Assembly (NCBI GenBank): GCA_963082975.1
Contig: OY720349.1
Coordinates: forward strand, 64,540,501 to 64,604,500
Reading direction: 5' to 3'
DNA length: 64,000 bases
From: Labia minor
Lineage: Eukaryota; Arthropoda; Insecta; Dermaptera; Spongiphoridae
Numbering within the stretch: the stretch's first letter is position 1; each line of letters opens with the position of its first letter. The translations under genes and the position numbers were made by a program. Positions 1-15,200 of this stretch are shown here, one piece after another. The notes beneath the pieces were generated by a model. That model did not search any database. It was not told the origin of the DNA and saw only the letters and a list, made by a program, of their open reading frames with translations.

Positions 1-3000
1 CGCTAAAATCTTAACGAAAAATCTCGTTTTTTCTATGAAATCCACGAAAATAATTTAGATATCGATGCAATTTGAATTTATTCGTGTTTAGAATAAGAAA
101 TAAATAAGAATGATATATAATACATAAAATTTATATTTATATTTAAAAAAGTAGCATTTTCGCTAAAATCTTAATGAAAAATGTCGTTTTTTCTATGAAA
201 TCCACAAAAATAATTGAGATATTGATGAAATTTGAATTTATTATTGTTTAGAATTAGAAATAAATAAGAATGATATATAATTCATAAATTTTATATTTCT
301 ATTTAAAAAAGTAGCATTTTCGCTAACATCATAATGAAAAATCTCGTTTTTTCTATGAAATCCACAAAAATAATTGAGATATCGATGAAATTTGAATTTA
401 TTCTTGTTTAGAATAAGAAATAAATAAGAATGATATATAATTCATAAATTATATATTTCTATTTAAAAAAGTAGCATTTTCGCTAAAATCTTAATGAAAA
501 ATGTCGTTTTTTCTATGAAATCCACGAAAATAATTGAGATATCGATGAAATTTGAATTTATTCTTGTTTAGAATTAGAAATAAATAAGAATGATATATAA
601 TTCATAAATTTTATATTTCTATTTAAAAAAGTAGCATTTTCGCTAAAATCTTAATGAAAAATGTCGTTTTTTCTATGATATCCACAAAAATCATTGAGAT
701 ATCGATGAAATTTGAATTTATTCGTGTTCAGAATAAGAAATAAATAAGAATGATATATAATTCATAAATTTTATATTTCTATTTAAAAAAGTAGCATTTT
801 CGCTAAAATCTTAATGAAAAATGTCGTTTTTTCTATGAAATCCACAAAAATAATTGAGATATTGATGAAATTTGAATTTATTATTGTTTAGAATTAGAAA
901 TAAATAAGAATGATATATAATTCATAAATTTTATATTTCTATTTAAAAAAGTAGCATTTTCGCTAACATCTTATAATGAAAAATCTCGTTTTTTCTATGA
1001 AATCCACAAAAATAATTGAGATATCGATGAAATTTGAATTTATTCGTGTTCAGAATAAGAAATAAATAAGAATGATATATAATTCATAAATTTTATATTT
1101 CTAATTAAAAAAGTAGCATTTTCGCTAAAATCTTAATGAAAAATCTCGTTGTTTCTATGAAATCCACGAAAATAATTGAGATATCGATGCAATTTGAATT
1201 TATTCGTGTTTAGAATAAGAACTAAATAAGAATGATATATAATTCATAAATTTTATATTTCTATTTAAAAAAGTAGCATTATCGCTAAAATTATAATGAA
1301 AAATCTCGTTTTTTCTATGATATCCACAAAAATAATTGAGATATCGATGAAATTTGAATTTATTCGTGTTCAGAATAAGAAATAAATAAGAATGATATAT
1401 AATTCATAAATTTTATATTTCTATTTAAAAAAGTAGCATTTTCGCTAAAATCTTAATGAAAAATGTCGTTTTTTCTATGAAATCCACGAAAATAATTTAG
1501 ATATCGATGCAATTTGAATTTATTCGTGTTTAGAATAAGAAATAAATAAGAATGATATATAATTCATAAAATTTATATTTCTAATTAAAAAAGTAGCATT
1601 TTCGCTAAAATCTTAATGAAAAATCTCGTTTTTTCTATGATATCCACAAAAATAATTGAGATATCGATGAAATTTGAATTTATTCGTGTTCAGAATAAGA
1701 AATAAATAAGAATGATATATAATTCATAAATTTTATATTTCTAATTAAAAAAGTAGCATTTTCGCTAAAATCTTAATGAAAAATCTCGTTTTTTCTATGA
1801 AATCCACGAAAATAATTTAGATATCGATGCAATTTGAATTTATTCGTGTTTAGAATAAGAAATAAATAAGAATGATATATAATTCATAAAATTTATATTT
1901 CTAATTAAAAAAGTAGCATTTTCGCTAAAATCTTTATGAAAAATCTCGTTTTTTCTATGAAATCCACGAAAATAATTTAGATTTCGATGCAATTTGAATT
2001 TATTCGTGTTTAGAATAAGAAATAAATAAGAATGATATATAATTCATAAATTTTATATTTATATTTAAAAAAGTAGCATTTTCGCTAAAATCTTAATTAA
2101 AAATCTCGTTTTTTCTATGAAATCCACGAAAATAATTGAGATATCGATGAAATTTGAATTTATTCGTGTTCAGAATAAGAAATAAATAAGAATGATATAT
2201 AATTCATAAATTTTATATTTCTATTTAAAAAAGTAGCATTTTCGCTAAAATCTTAATGAAAAATGTCGTTTTTTCTATGAAATCCACGAAAATAATTGAG
2301 ATATCGATGAAATTTGAATTTATTCTTGTTTAGAATTAGAAATAAATAAGAATGATATATAATTCATAAATTTTATATTTCTATTTAAAAAAGTAGCATT
2401 TTCGCTAAAATCTTAATGAAAAATCTGGTTTTTTCTATGAAATCCACGAAAATAATTGAGATATCGATGAAATTTGAATTTATTCGTGTTCAGAATAAGA
2501 AATAAATAAGAATGATATATAATTCATAAAATTTATATTTCTAATTAAAAAAGTAGCATTTTCGCTAAAATCTTTATGAAAAATCTCGTTTTTTCTATGA
2601 AATCCACGAAAATAATTTAGATTTCGATGCAATTTGAATTTATTCGTGTTTAGAATAAGAAATAAATAAGAATGATATATAATTCATAAATTTTATATTT
2701 ATATTTAAAAAAGTAGCATTTTCGCTAAAATCTTAATTAAAAATCTCGTTTTTTCTATGAAATCCACGAAAATAATTGAGATATCGATGAAATTTGAATT
2801 TATTCGTGTTCAGAATAAGAAATAAATAAGAATGATATATAATTCATAAATTTTATATTTCTATTTAAAAAAGTAGCATTTTCGCTAAAATCTTAATGAA
2901 AAATGTCGTTTTTTCTATGAAATCCACGAAAATAATTGAGATATCGATGAAATTTGAATTTATTCTTGTTTAGAATTAGAAATAAATAAGAATGATATAT

Positions 3001-5124
3001 AATTCATAAATTTTATATTTCTAATTAAAAAAGTAGCATTTTCGCTAAAATCTTAATGAAATATCTCGTTTTTTCTATGAAATCCACGAAAATAATTGAG
3101 ATATCGATGCAATTTGAATTTATTCGTGTTTAGAATAAGAACTAAATAAGAATGATATATAATTCATAAATTTTATATTTCTATTTAAAAAAGTAGCATT
3201 ATCGCTAAAATTATAATGAAAAATCTCGTTTTTTCTATGATATCCACAAAAATAATTGAGATATCGATGAAATTTGAATTTATTCGTGTTCAGAATAAGA
3301 AATAAATAAGAATGATATATAATTCATAAATTTTATATTTCTATTTAAAAAAGTAGCATTTTCGCTAAAATCTTAATGAAAAATGTCGTTTTTTCTATGA
3401 AATCCACGAAAATAATTTAGATATCGATGCAATTTGAATTTATTCGTGTTTAGAATAAGAAATAAATAAGAATGATATATAATTCATAAAATTTATATTT
3501 CTAATTAAAAAAGTAGCATTTTCGCTAAAATCTTAATGAAAAATCTCGTTTTTTCTATGATATCCACAAAAATCATTGAGATATCGATGAAATTTGAATT
3601 TATTCGTGTTCAGAATAAGAAATAAATAAGAATGATATATAATTCATAAATTTTATATTTCTATTTAAAAAAGTAGCATTTTCGCTAAAATCTTAATGAA
3701 AAATGTCGTTTTTTCTATGAAATCCACGAAAATAATTGAGATATCGATGAAATTTGAATTTATTCTTGTTTAGAATTAGAAATAAATAAGAATGATATAT
3801 AATTCATAAATTTTATATTTCTATTTAAAAAAGTAGCATTTTCGCTAAAATCTTAATGAAAAATCTGGTTTTTTCTATGAAATCCACAAAAATAATTGAG
3901 ATATTGATGAAATTTGAATTTATTATTGTTTAGAATTAGAAATAAATAAGAATGATATATAATTCATAAATTTTATATTTCTATTTAAAAAAGTAGCATT
4001 TTCGCTAACATCTTATAATGAAAAATCTCGTTTTTTCTATGAAATCCACAAAAATAATTGAGATATCGATGAAATTTGAATTTATTCGTGTTCAGAATAA
4101 GAAATAAATAAGAATGATATATAATTCATAAATTTTATATTTCTAATTAAAAAAGTAGCATTTTCGCTAAAATCTTAATGAAAAATCTCGTTTTTTCTAT
4201 GAAATCCACGAAAATAATTGAGATATCGATGCAATTTGAATTTATTCGTGTTTAGAATAAGAACTAAATAAGAATGATATATAATTCATAAATTTTATAT
4301 TTCTATTTAAAAAAGTAGCATTATCGCTAAAATTATAATGAAAAATCTCGTTTTTTCTATGATATCCACAAAAATAATTGAGATATCGATGAAATTTGAA
4401 TTTATTCGTGTTCAGAATAAGAAATAAATAAGAATGATATATAATTCATAAATTTTATATTTCTATTTAAAAAAGTAGCATTTTCGCTAAAATCTTAATG
4501 AAAAATGTCGTTTTTTCTATGAAATCCACGAAAATAATTTAGATATCGATGCAATTTGAATTTATTCGTGTTTAGAATAAGAAATAAATAAGAATGATAT
4601 ATAATTCATAAATTTTATATTTCTATTTAAAAAAGTAGCATTTTCGCTAAAATCTTAATGAAAAATGTCGTTTTTTCTATGATATCCACAAAAATCATTG
4701 AGATATCGATGAAATTTGAATTTATTCGTGTTCAGAATAAGAAATAAATAAGAATGATATATAATTCATAAATTTTATATTTCTATTTAAAAAAGTAGCA
4801 TTTTCGCTAAAATCTTAATGAAAAATGTCGTTTTTTCTATGAAATCCACGAAAATAATTGAGATATCGATGAAATTTGAATTTATTCTTGTTTAGAATTA
4901 GAAATAAATAAGAATGATATATAATTCATAAATTTTATATTTCTATTTAAAAAAGTAGCATTTTCGCTAAAATCTTAATGAAAAATCTGGTTTTTTCTAT
5001 GAAATCCACAAAAATAATTGAGATATTGATGAAATTTGAATTTATTATTGTTTAGAATTAGAAATAAATAAGAATGATATATAATTCATAAATTTTATAT
5101 TTCTATTTAAAAAAGTAGCATTTT

Positions 5125-7526
5125 CGCTAACATCTTATAATGAAAAATCTCGTTTTTTCTATGAAATCCACAAAAATAATTGAGATATCGATGAAATTTG
5201 AATTTATTCGTGTTCAGAATAAGAAATAAATAAGAATGATATATAATTCATAAATTTTATATTTCTAATTAAAAAAGTAGCATTTTCGCTAAAATCTTAA
5301 TGAAAAATCTCGTTGTTTCTATGAAATCCACGAAAATAATTGAGATATCGATGCAATTTGAATTTATTCGTGTTTAGAATAAGAACTAAATAAGAATGAT
5401 ATATAATTCATAAATTTTATATTTCTATTTAAAAAAGTAGCATTATCGCTAAAATTATAATGAAAAATCTCGTTTTTTCTATGATATCCACAAAAATAAT
5501 TGAGATATCGATGAAATTTGAATTTATTCGTGTTCAGAATAAGAAATAAATAAGAATGATATATAATTCATAAATTTTATATTTCTATTTAAAAAAGTAG
5601 CATTTTCGCTAAAATCTTAATGAAAAATGTCGTTTTTTCTATGAAATCCACGAAAATAATTTAGATATCGATGCAATTTGAATTTATTCGTGTTTAGAAT
5701 AAGAAATAAATAAGAATGATATATAATTCATAAAATTTATATTTCTAATTAAAAAAGTAGCATTTTCGCTAAAATCTTAATGAAAAATCTCGTTTTTTCT
5801 ATGATATCCACAAAAATAATTGAGATATCGATGAAATTTGAATTTATTCGTGTTCAGAATAAGAAATAAATAAGAATGATATATAATTCATAAATTTTAT
5901 ATTTCTAATTAAAAAAGTAGCATTTTCGCTAAAATCTTAATGAAAAATCTCGTTTTTTCTATGAAATCCACGAAAATAATTTAGATATCGATGCAATTTG
6001 AATTTATTCGTGTTTAGAATAAGAAATAAATAAGAATGATATATAATTCATAAAATTTATATTTCTAATTAAAAAAGTAGCATTTTCGCTAAAATCTTTA
6101 TGAAAAATCTCGTTTTTTCTATGAAATCCACGAAAATAATTTAGATTTCGATGCAATTTGAATTTATTCGTGTTTAGAATAAGAAATAAATAAGAATGAT
6201 ATATAATTCATAAATTTTATATTTATATTTAAAAAAGTAGCATTTTCGCTAAAATCTTAATTAAAAATCTCGTTTTTTCTATGAAATCCACGAAAATAAT
6301 TGAGATATCGATGAAATTTGAATTTATTCGTGTTCAGAATAAGAAATAAATAAGAATGATATATAATTCATAAATTTTATATTTCTATTTAAAAAAGTAG
6401 CATTTTCGCTAAAATCTTAATGAAAAATGTCGTTTTTTCTATGAAATCCACGAAAATAATTGAGATATCGATGAAATTTGAATTTATTCTTGTTTAGAAT
6501 TAGAAATAAATAAGAATGATATATAATTCATAAATTTTATATTTCTAATTAAAAAAGTAGCATTTTCGCTAAAATCTTAATGAAAAATCTCGTTTTTTCT
6601 ATGAAATCCACGAAAATAATTGAGATATCGATGCAATTTGAATTTATTCGTGTTTAGAATAAGAACTAAATAAGAATGATATATAATTCATAAATTTTAT
6701 ATTTCTATTTAAAAAAGTAGCATTATCGCTAAAATTATAATGAAAAATCTCGTTTTTTCTATGATATCCACAAAAATAATTGAGATATCGATGAAATTTG
6801 AATTTATTCGTGTTCAGAATAAGAAATAAATAAGAATGATATATAATTCATAAATTTTATATTTCTATTTAAAAAAGTAGCATTTTCGCTAAAATCTTAA
6901 TGAAAAATGTCGTTTTTTCTATGAAATCCACGAAAATAATTTAGATATCGATGCAATTTGAATTTATTCGTGTTTAGAATAAGAAATAAATAAGAATGAT
7001 ATATAATTCATAAAATTTATATTTCTAATTAAAAAAGTAGCATTTTCGCTAAAATCTTAATGAAAAATCTCGTTTTTTCTATGATATCCACAAAAATCAT
7101 TGAGATATCGATGAAATTTGAATTTATTCGTGTTCAGAATAAGAAATAAATAAGAATGATATATAATTCATAAATTTTATATTTCTATTTAAAAAAGTAG
7201 CATTTTCGCTAAAATCTTAATGAAAAATGTCGTTTTTTCTATGAAATCCACGAAAATAATTGAGATATCGATGAAATTTGAATTTATTCTTGTTTAGAAT
7301 TAGAAATAAATAAGAATGATATATAATTCATAAATTTTATATTTCTATTTAAAAAAGTAGCATTTTCGCTAAAATCTTAATGAAAAATCTGGTTTTTTCT
7401 ATGAAATCCACAAAAATAATTGAGATATTGATGAAATTTGAATTTATTATTGTTTAGAATTAGAAATAAATAAGAATGATATATAATTCATAAATTTTAT
7501 ATTTCTATTTAAAAAAGTAGCATTTT
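5125..7526. repeat. 15-monomer higher-order repeat unit of the satellite
   Basis: Reading diagnostic variants along the array gives a 15-monomer order here, 2402 bp from one TTATAATG-bearing monomer (5125) to the next (7527). The variants used are ATCTCG versus ATGTCG versus ATCTGG, GATATCCAC versus GAAATCCAC, ATTTAG versus ATTGAG, CAATTT versus AAATTT, AGAACTAAAT, and ATTATCGCT. The first nine monomers recur in the same order at 961-2402 and at 7527-8966. Shortened versions occur at 4003-5124 (7 monomers) and 10089-12010 (12 monomers). This is the pattern left by unequal crossing-over of multi-monomer blocks, as in alpha-satellite higher-order repeats. I compared variants by eye, not by alignment. 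Confidence 0.85.
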
Positions 7527-10500
7527 CGCTAACATCTTATAATGAAAAATCTCGTTTTTTCTATGAAATCCACAAAAATAATTGAGATATCGATGAAATT
7601 TGAATTTATTCGTGTTCAGAATAAGAAATAAATAAGAATGATATATAATTCATAAATTTTATATTTCTAATTAAAAAAGTAGCATTTTCGCTAAAATCTT
7701 AATGAAAAATCTCGTTTTTTCTATGAAATCCACGAAAATAATTGAGATATCGATGCAATTTGAATTTATTCGTGTTTAGAATAAGAACTAAATAAGAATG
7801 ATATATAATTCATAAATTTTATATTTCTATTTAAAAAAGTAGCATTATCGCTAAAATTATAATGAAAAATCTCGTTTTTTCTATGATATCCACAAAAATA
7901 ATTGAGATATCGATGAAATTTGAATTTATTCGTGTTCAGAATAAGAAATAAATAAGAATGATATATAATTCATAAATTTTATATTTCTATTTAAAAAAGT
8001 AGCATTTTCGCTAAAATCTTAATGAAAAATGTCGTTTTTTCTATGAAATCCACGAAAATAATTTAGATATCGATGCAATTTGAATTTATTCGTGTTTAGA
8101 ATAAGAAATAAATAAGAATGATATATAATTCATAAAATTTATATTTCTAATTAAAAAAGTAGCATTTTCGCTAAAATCTTAATGAAAAATCTCGTTTTTT
8201 CTATGATATCCACAAAAATAATTGAGATATCGATGAAATTTGAATTTATTCGTGTTCAGAATAAGAAATAAATAAGAATGATATATAATTCATAAATTTT
8301 ATATTTCTAATTAAAAAAGTAGCATTTTCGCTAAAATCTTAATGAAAAATCTCGTTTTTTCTATGAAATCCACGAAAATAATTTAGATATCGATGCAATT
8401 TGAATTTATTCGTGTTTAGAATAAGAAATAAATAAGAATGATATATAATTCATAAAATTTATATTTCTAATTAAAAAAGTAGCATTTTCGCTAAAATCTT
8501 TATGAAAAATCTCGTTTTTTCTATGAAATCCACGAAAATAATTTAGATTTCGATGCAATTTGAATTTATTCGTGTTTAGAATAAGAAATAAATAAGAATG
8601 ATATATAATTCATAAATTTTATATTTATATTTAAAAAAGTAGCATTTTCGCTAAAATCTTAATTAAAAATCTCGTTTTTTCTATGAAATCCACGAAAATA
8701 ATTGAGATATCGATGAAATTTGAATTTATTCGTGTTCAGAATAAGAAATAAATAAGAATGATATATAATTCATAAATTTTATATTTCTATTTAAAAAAGT
8801 AGCATTTTCGCTAAAATCTTAATGAAAAATGTCGTTTTTTCTATGAAATCCACGAAAATAATTGAGATATCGATGAAATTTGAATTTATTCTTGTTTAGA
8901 ATTAGAAATAAATAAGAATGATATATAATTCATAAATTTTATATTTCTATTTAAAAAAGTAGCATTTTCGCTAAAATCTTTACGAAAAATCTCGTTTTTT
9001 CTATGAAATCCACAAAAATAATTGAGATATCGATGAAATTTGAATTTATTCGTGTTCAGAATAAGAAATAAGTAAGAATGATATATAATTCATAAATTTT
9101 ATATTTCTATTTAAAAAAGTAGCATTTTCGCTAAAATCTTAATGAAAAATGTTGTTTTTTCTATGAAATCCCCGAAAATAATTGAGATATCGATGCAATT
9201 TGAATTTATTCTTGTTTAGAATAAGAAATAAATAAGAATGATATATAATTCATAAATTTTATATTTCTATTTAATAAAGTAGCATTTTCGCTAAAATCTT
9301 AATGAAAAATGTCGTTTTTTCTATGAAATCCACGAAAATAATTGAGATAGCGATGAAATTTGAATTTATTCTTGTTTAGAATTAGAAATAAATAAGAATG
9401 ATATATAATTCATAAATTTTATATTTCTATTTAAAAAAGTAGCATTTTCGCTAACATCTTAATGAAAAATCTCGTTTTTTCTATGAAATCCACAAAAATA
9501 ATTGAGATATCGATGAAATTTGAATTTATTCGTGTTCAGAATAAGAAATAAATAAGAATGATATATAATTCATAAATTTTATATCTCTATTTAAAAAAGT
9601 AGCATTTTCGCTAAAATCTTAATGAAAAATCTCGTATTTTCTATGAAATCCACGAAAATAATTGAGATATCGATGAAATTTGAATTTATTCGTGTTTAGA
9701 ATAAGAAATAAGTAAGAATGATATATAATTCATAAATTTTATATTTCTATTTAAAAAAGTAGCATTTTCGCTAAAATCTTAATGAAAAATGTTGTTTTTT
9801 CTATGAAATCCACGAAAATAATTGAGATATCGATGCAATTTGAATTTATTCGTGTTTAGAATAAGAAATAAATAAGAATGATATATAATTCATAAATTTT
9901 ATATTTCTAATTAAAAAAGTAGCATTATCGCTAAAATCATAATGAAAATTCTCGTTTTTTCTATGAAGTCCACGAAAATAATTGAGATATCGATGAAATT
10001 TGAATTTATTCGTGTTCAGAATAAGAAATAAATATGAATGATATATAATTCATAAATTTTATATTTCTATTTAAAAAAGTAGCATTTTCGCTAACATCTT
10101 ATAATGAAAAATCTCGTTTTTTCTATGAAATCCACAAAAATAATTGAGATATCGATGAAATTTGAATTTATTCGTGTTCAGAATAAGAAATAAATAAGAA
10201 TGATATATAATTCATAAATTTTATATTTCTAATTAAAAAAGTAGCATTTTCGCTAAAATCTTAATGAAAAATCTCGTTGTTTCTATGAAATCCACGAAAA
10301 TAATTGAGATATCGATGCAATTTGAATTTATTCGTGTTTAGAATAAGAACTAAATAAGAATGATATATAATTCATAAATTTTATATTTCTATTTAAAAAA
10401 GTAGCATTATCGCTAAAATTATAATGAAAAATCTCGTTTTTTCTATGATATCCACAAAAATAATTGAGATATCGATGAAATTTGAATTTATTCGTGTTCA

Positions 10501-12010
10501 GAATAAGAAATAAATAAGAATGATATATAATTCATAAATTTTATATTTCTAATTAAAAAAGTAGCATTTTCGCTAAAATCTTAATGAAAAATCTCGTTTT
10601 TTCTATGAAATCCACGAAAATAATTTAGATATCGATGCAATTTGAATTTATTCGTGTTTAGAATAAGAAATAAATAAGAATGATATATAATTCATAAAAT
10701 TTATATTTCTAATTAAAAAAGTAGCATTTTCGCTAAAATCTTTATGAAAAATCTCGTTTTTTCTATGAAATCCACGAAAATAATTTAGATTTCGATGCAA
10801 TTTGAATTTATTCGTGTTTAGAATAAGAAATAAATAAGAATGATATATAATTCATAAATTTTATATTTATATTTAAAAAAGTAGCATTTTCGCTAAAATC
10901 TTAATTAAAAATCTCGTTTTTTCTATGAAATCCACGAAAATAATTGAGATATCGATGAAATTTGAATTTATTCGTGTTCAGAATAAGAAATAAATAAGAA
11001 TGATATATAATTCATAAATTTTATATTTCTATTTAAAAAAGTAGCATTTTCGCTAAAATCTTAATGAAAAATGTCGTTTTTTCTATGAAATCCACGAAAA
11101 TAATTGAGATATCGATGAAATTTGAATTTATTCTTGTTTAGAATTAGAAATAAATAAGAATGATATATAATTCATAAATTTTATATTTCTAATTAAAAAA
11201 GTAGCATTTTCGCTAAAATCTTAATGAAAAATCTCGTTTTTTCTATGAAATCCACGAAAATAATTGAGATATCGATGCAATTTGAATTTATTCGTGTTTA
11301 GAATAAGAACTAAATAAGAATGATATATAATTCATAAATTTTATATTTCTATTTAAAAAAGTAGCATTATCGCTAAAATTATAATGAAAAATGTCGTTTT
11401 TTCTATGAAATCCACGAAAATAATTTAGATATCGATGCAATTTGAATTTATTCGTGTTTAGAATAAGAAATAAATAAGAATGATATATAATTCATAAAAT
11501 TTATATTTCTAATTAAAAAAGTAGCATTTTCGCTAAAATCTTAATTAAAAATCTCGTTTTTTCTATGAAATCCACGAAAATAATTGAGATATCGATGAAA
11601 TTTGAATTTATTCGTGTTCAGAATAAGAAATAAATAAGAATGATATATAATTCATAAATTTTATATTTCTATTTAAAAAAGTAGCATTTTCGCTAAAATC
11701 TTAATGAAAAATGTCGTTTTTTCTATGAAATCCACGAAAATAATTGAGATATCGATGAAATTTGAATTTATTCTTGTTTAGAATTAGAAATAAATAAGAA
11801 TGATATATAATTCATAAATTTTATATTTCTATTTAAAAAAGTAGCATTTTCGCTAAAATCTTAATGAAAAATCTGGTTTTTTCTATGAAATCCACAAAAA
11901 TAATTGAGATATTGATGAAATTTGAATTTATTATTGTTTAGAATTAGAAATAAATAAGAATGATATATAATTCATAAATTTTATATTTCTATTTAAAAAA
12001 GTAGCATTTT

Positions 12011-12266
12011 CGCTAACATCTTATAATGAAAAATCTCGTTTTTTCTATGAAATCCACAAAAATAATTGAGATATCGATGAAATTTGAATTTATTCGTGTT
12101 CAGAATAAGAAATAAATAAGAATGATATATAATTCATAAATTTTAATCCACGAAAATAATTGAGATATCGATGAAATTTGAATTTATTCGTGTTCAGAAT
12201 AAGAAATAAATAAGAATGATATATAATTCATAAATTTTATATTTCTATTTAAAAAAGTAACATTTT
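12011..12266. repeat. Out-of-register junction in the satellite array
   Basis: One monomer starting at 12011 runs normally to ATAAATTTTA at about 12145 and then jumps straight to ATCCACGAAAATAATTG, skipping roughly 66 bp. The skipped part is the end of one monomer and the start of the next. The stretch is therefore 256 bp long instead of 322. It separates a left part with 2-bp insertion variants and clear 15-mer blocks from a right part with none of those insertions. It looks like an internal deletion or an illegitimate exchange at a short AT microhomology. Confidence 0.9.
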
Positions 12267-15200
12267 CGCTAAAATCTTAATAAAAAATGTTGTTTTTTCT
12301 ATGAAATCCACGAAAATAATTTAGATATCGATGCAATTTCAATTTATTCGTGTTTAGAATAAGAAATAAATAAGAATGATATATAATTCATAAAATTTAT
12401 ATATCTAATTAAAAAAGTAGCATTATCGCTAAAATTATAATGAAAAATCTCGTTTTTTCTATGAAATCCACGAAAATTATTGAGATATCGATGAAATTTG
12501 AATTTATTCGTGTTTAGAATAAGAAATAAATAAGAATGATATATAAATCATAATATTTATATTTCTATTTAAAAAAGTAGCCTTTTCGCTAAAATCTTAA
12601 TGAAAAATGTTGTTTTTTCTATGAAATCCACGAAAATAATTGAGATATCGATGAAATTTGAATTTATTCGTGTTTAGAATAAGAAATAAATAAGAATGAT
12701 ATATAATTCATAAAATTTATATTTCTATTTAAAAAAGTAGCATTATCGCTAAAATCTTAATGAAAAATCTCTTTTTTTCTATGATATCCACAAAAATAAT
12801 TGAGATATCGATGAAATTTTAATTTATTCGTGTTCAGAATAATAAATAAATAAGAATGATATATAATTCATAAATTTTATATTTCTAATTAAAAAAGTAG
12901 CATTTTCGCTAAAATCTTAATGAAAAATCTCGTTTTTTCTATGAAATCCACGAAAATAATTTAGATATCGATGCAATTTGAATTTATTCGTGTTTAGAAT
13001 AAGAAATAAATAAGAATGATATATAATTCATAAAATTTATATTTCTAATTAAAAAAGTAGCATTTTCGCTAAAATCTTAATGAAAAATCTCGTTTTTTCT
13101 ATGAAATCCACGAAAATAATTTAGATATCGATGCAATTTGAATTTATTCGTGTTTAGAATAAGAAATAAATAAGAATGATATATAATTCATAAATTTTAT
13201 ATTTATATTTAAAAAAGTAGCATTTTCGCTAAAATCTTAATTAAAAATCTCGTTTTTTCTATGAAATCCACGAAAATAATTGAGATATCGATGAAATTTG
13301 AATTTATTCTTGTTTAAAATTAGAAATAAATAAGAATGATATATAATTCATAAATTTTATATTTATATTAAAAAAAGTAGCATTTTCGCTAAAATCTTAA
13401 TGAAAAATCTCGTTTTTTCTATGAAATCCACGAAAATAATTGAGATATCGATGAAATTTGAATTTATTCGTGTTTAGAATAAGAACTAAATAAGAATGAT
13501 ATATAATTCATAAATTTTATATTTCTATTTAAAAAAGTAGCATTTTCGCTAACATCTTAATGAAAAATCTCGTTTTTTCTATGAAATCCACAAAAATAAT
13601 TGAGATATCGATGAAATTTGAATTTATTCTTGTTTAGAATAAGAAATAAATAAGAATGATATATAATTCATAAATTTTATATTTCTATTTAAAAAAGTAG
13701 CATTTTCGCTAACATCTTAATGAAAAATGTCGTTTTTTCTATGAAATCCACGAAAATAATTGAGATATCGATGAAATTTGAATTTATTCTTGTTTAGAAT
13801 TAGAAATAAATAAGAATGATATATAATTCATAAAATTTATATTACTATTTAAAAAAGTAGCATTTTCGCTAAAATCTTAACGAAAAATCTCGTTTTTTCT
13901 ATGAAATCCACGAAAATAATTTAGATTTCGATGCAATTTGAATTTATTCGTGTTTAGAATAAGAACTAAATAAGAATGATATATAATTCATAAATTTTAT
14001 ATTTCTATTTAAAAAAGTAGCATTATCGCTAAAATTATAATGAAAAATCTCGTTTTTTCTATGATATCCACAAAAATAATTGAGATATCGATGAAATTTG
14101 AATTTATTCGTGTTCAGAATAAGAAATAAATAAGAATGATATATAATTCATAAATTTTATATTTCTAATTAAAAAAGTAGCATTTTCGCTAAAATCTTAA
14201 TGAAAAATCAGGTTTTTTCTATGAAATCCACGAAAATAATTTAGATTTCGATGCAATTTGAATTTATTCGTGTTTAGAATAAGAAATAAATAAGAATGAT
14301 ATATAATACATAAAATTTATATTTATATTTAAAAAAGTAGCATTTTCGCTAAAATCTTAATGAAAAATCTCGTTTTTTCTATGAAATCCACGAAAATAAT
14401 TTAGATTTCGATGCAATTTGAATTTATTCGTGATTAGAATAAGAAATAAATAAGAATGATATTTAATACATAAAATTTATATTACTATTTAAAAAAGTAG
14501 CATTTTCGCTAAAATCTTAACGAAAAATCTCGTTTTTTCTATGAAATCCACGAAAATAATTTAGATATCGATGCAATTTGAATTTATTCGTGTTTAGAAT
14601 AAGAAATAAATAAGAATGATATATAATACATAAAATTTATATTTATATTTAAAAAAGTAGCATTTTCGCTAAAATCTTAATGAAAAATGTCGTTTTTTCT
14701 ATGAAATCCACAAAAATAATTGAGATATTGATGAAATTTGAATTTATTATTGTTTAGAATTAGAAATAAATAAGAATGATATATAATTCATAAATTTTAT
14801 ATTTCTATTTAAAAAAGTAGCATTTTCGCTAACATCATAATGAAAAATCTCGTTTTTTCTATGAAATCCACAAAAATAATTGAGATATCGATGAAATTTG
14901 AATTTATTCTTGTTTAGAATAAGAAATAAATAAGAATGATATATAATTCATAAATTATATATTTCTATTTAAAAAAGTAGCATTTTCGCTAAAATCTTAA
15001 TGAAAAATGTCGTTTTTTCTATGAAATCCACGAAAATAATTGAGATATCGATGAAATTTGAATTTATTCTTGTTTAGAATTAGAAATAAATAAGAATGAT
15101 ATATAATTCATAAATTTTATATTTCTATTTAAAAAAGTAGCATTTTCGCTAACATCTTAATGAAAAATCTCGTTTTTTCTATGAAATCCACAAAAATAAT

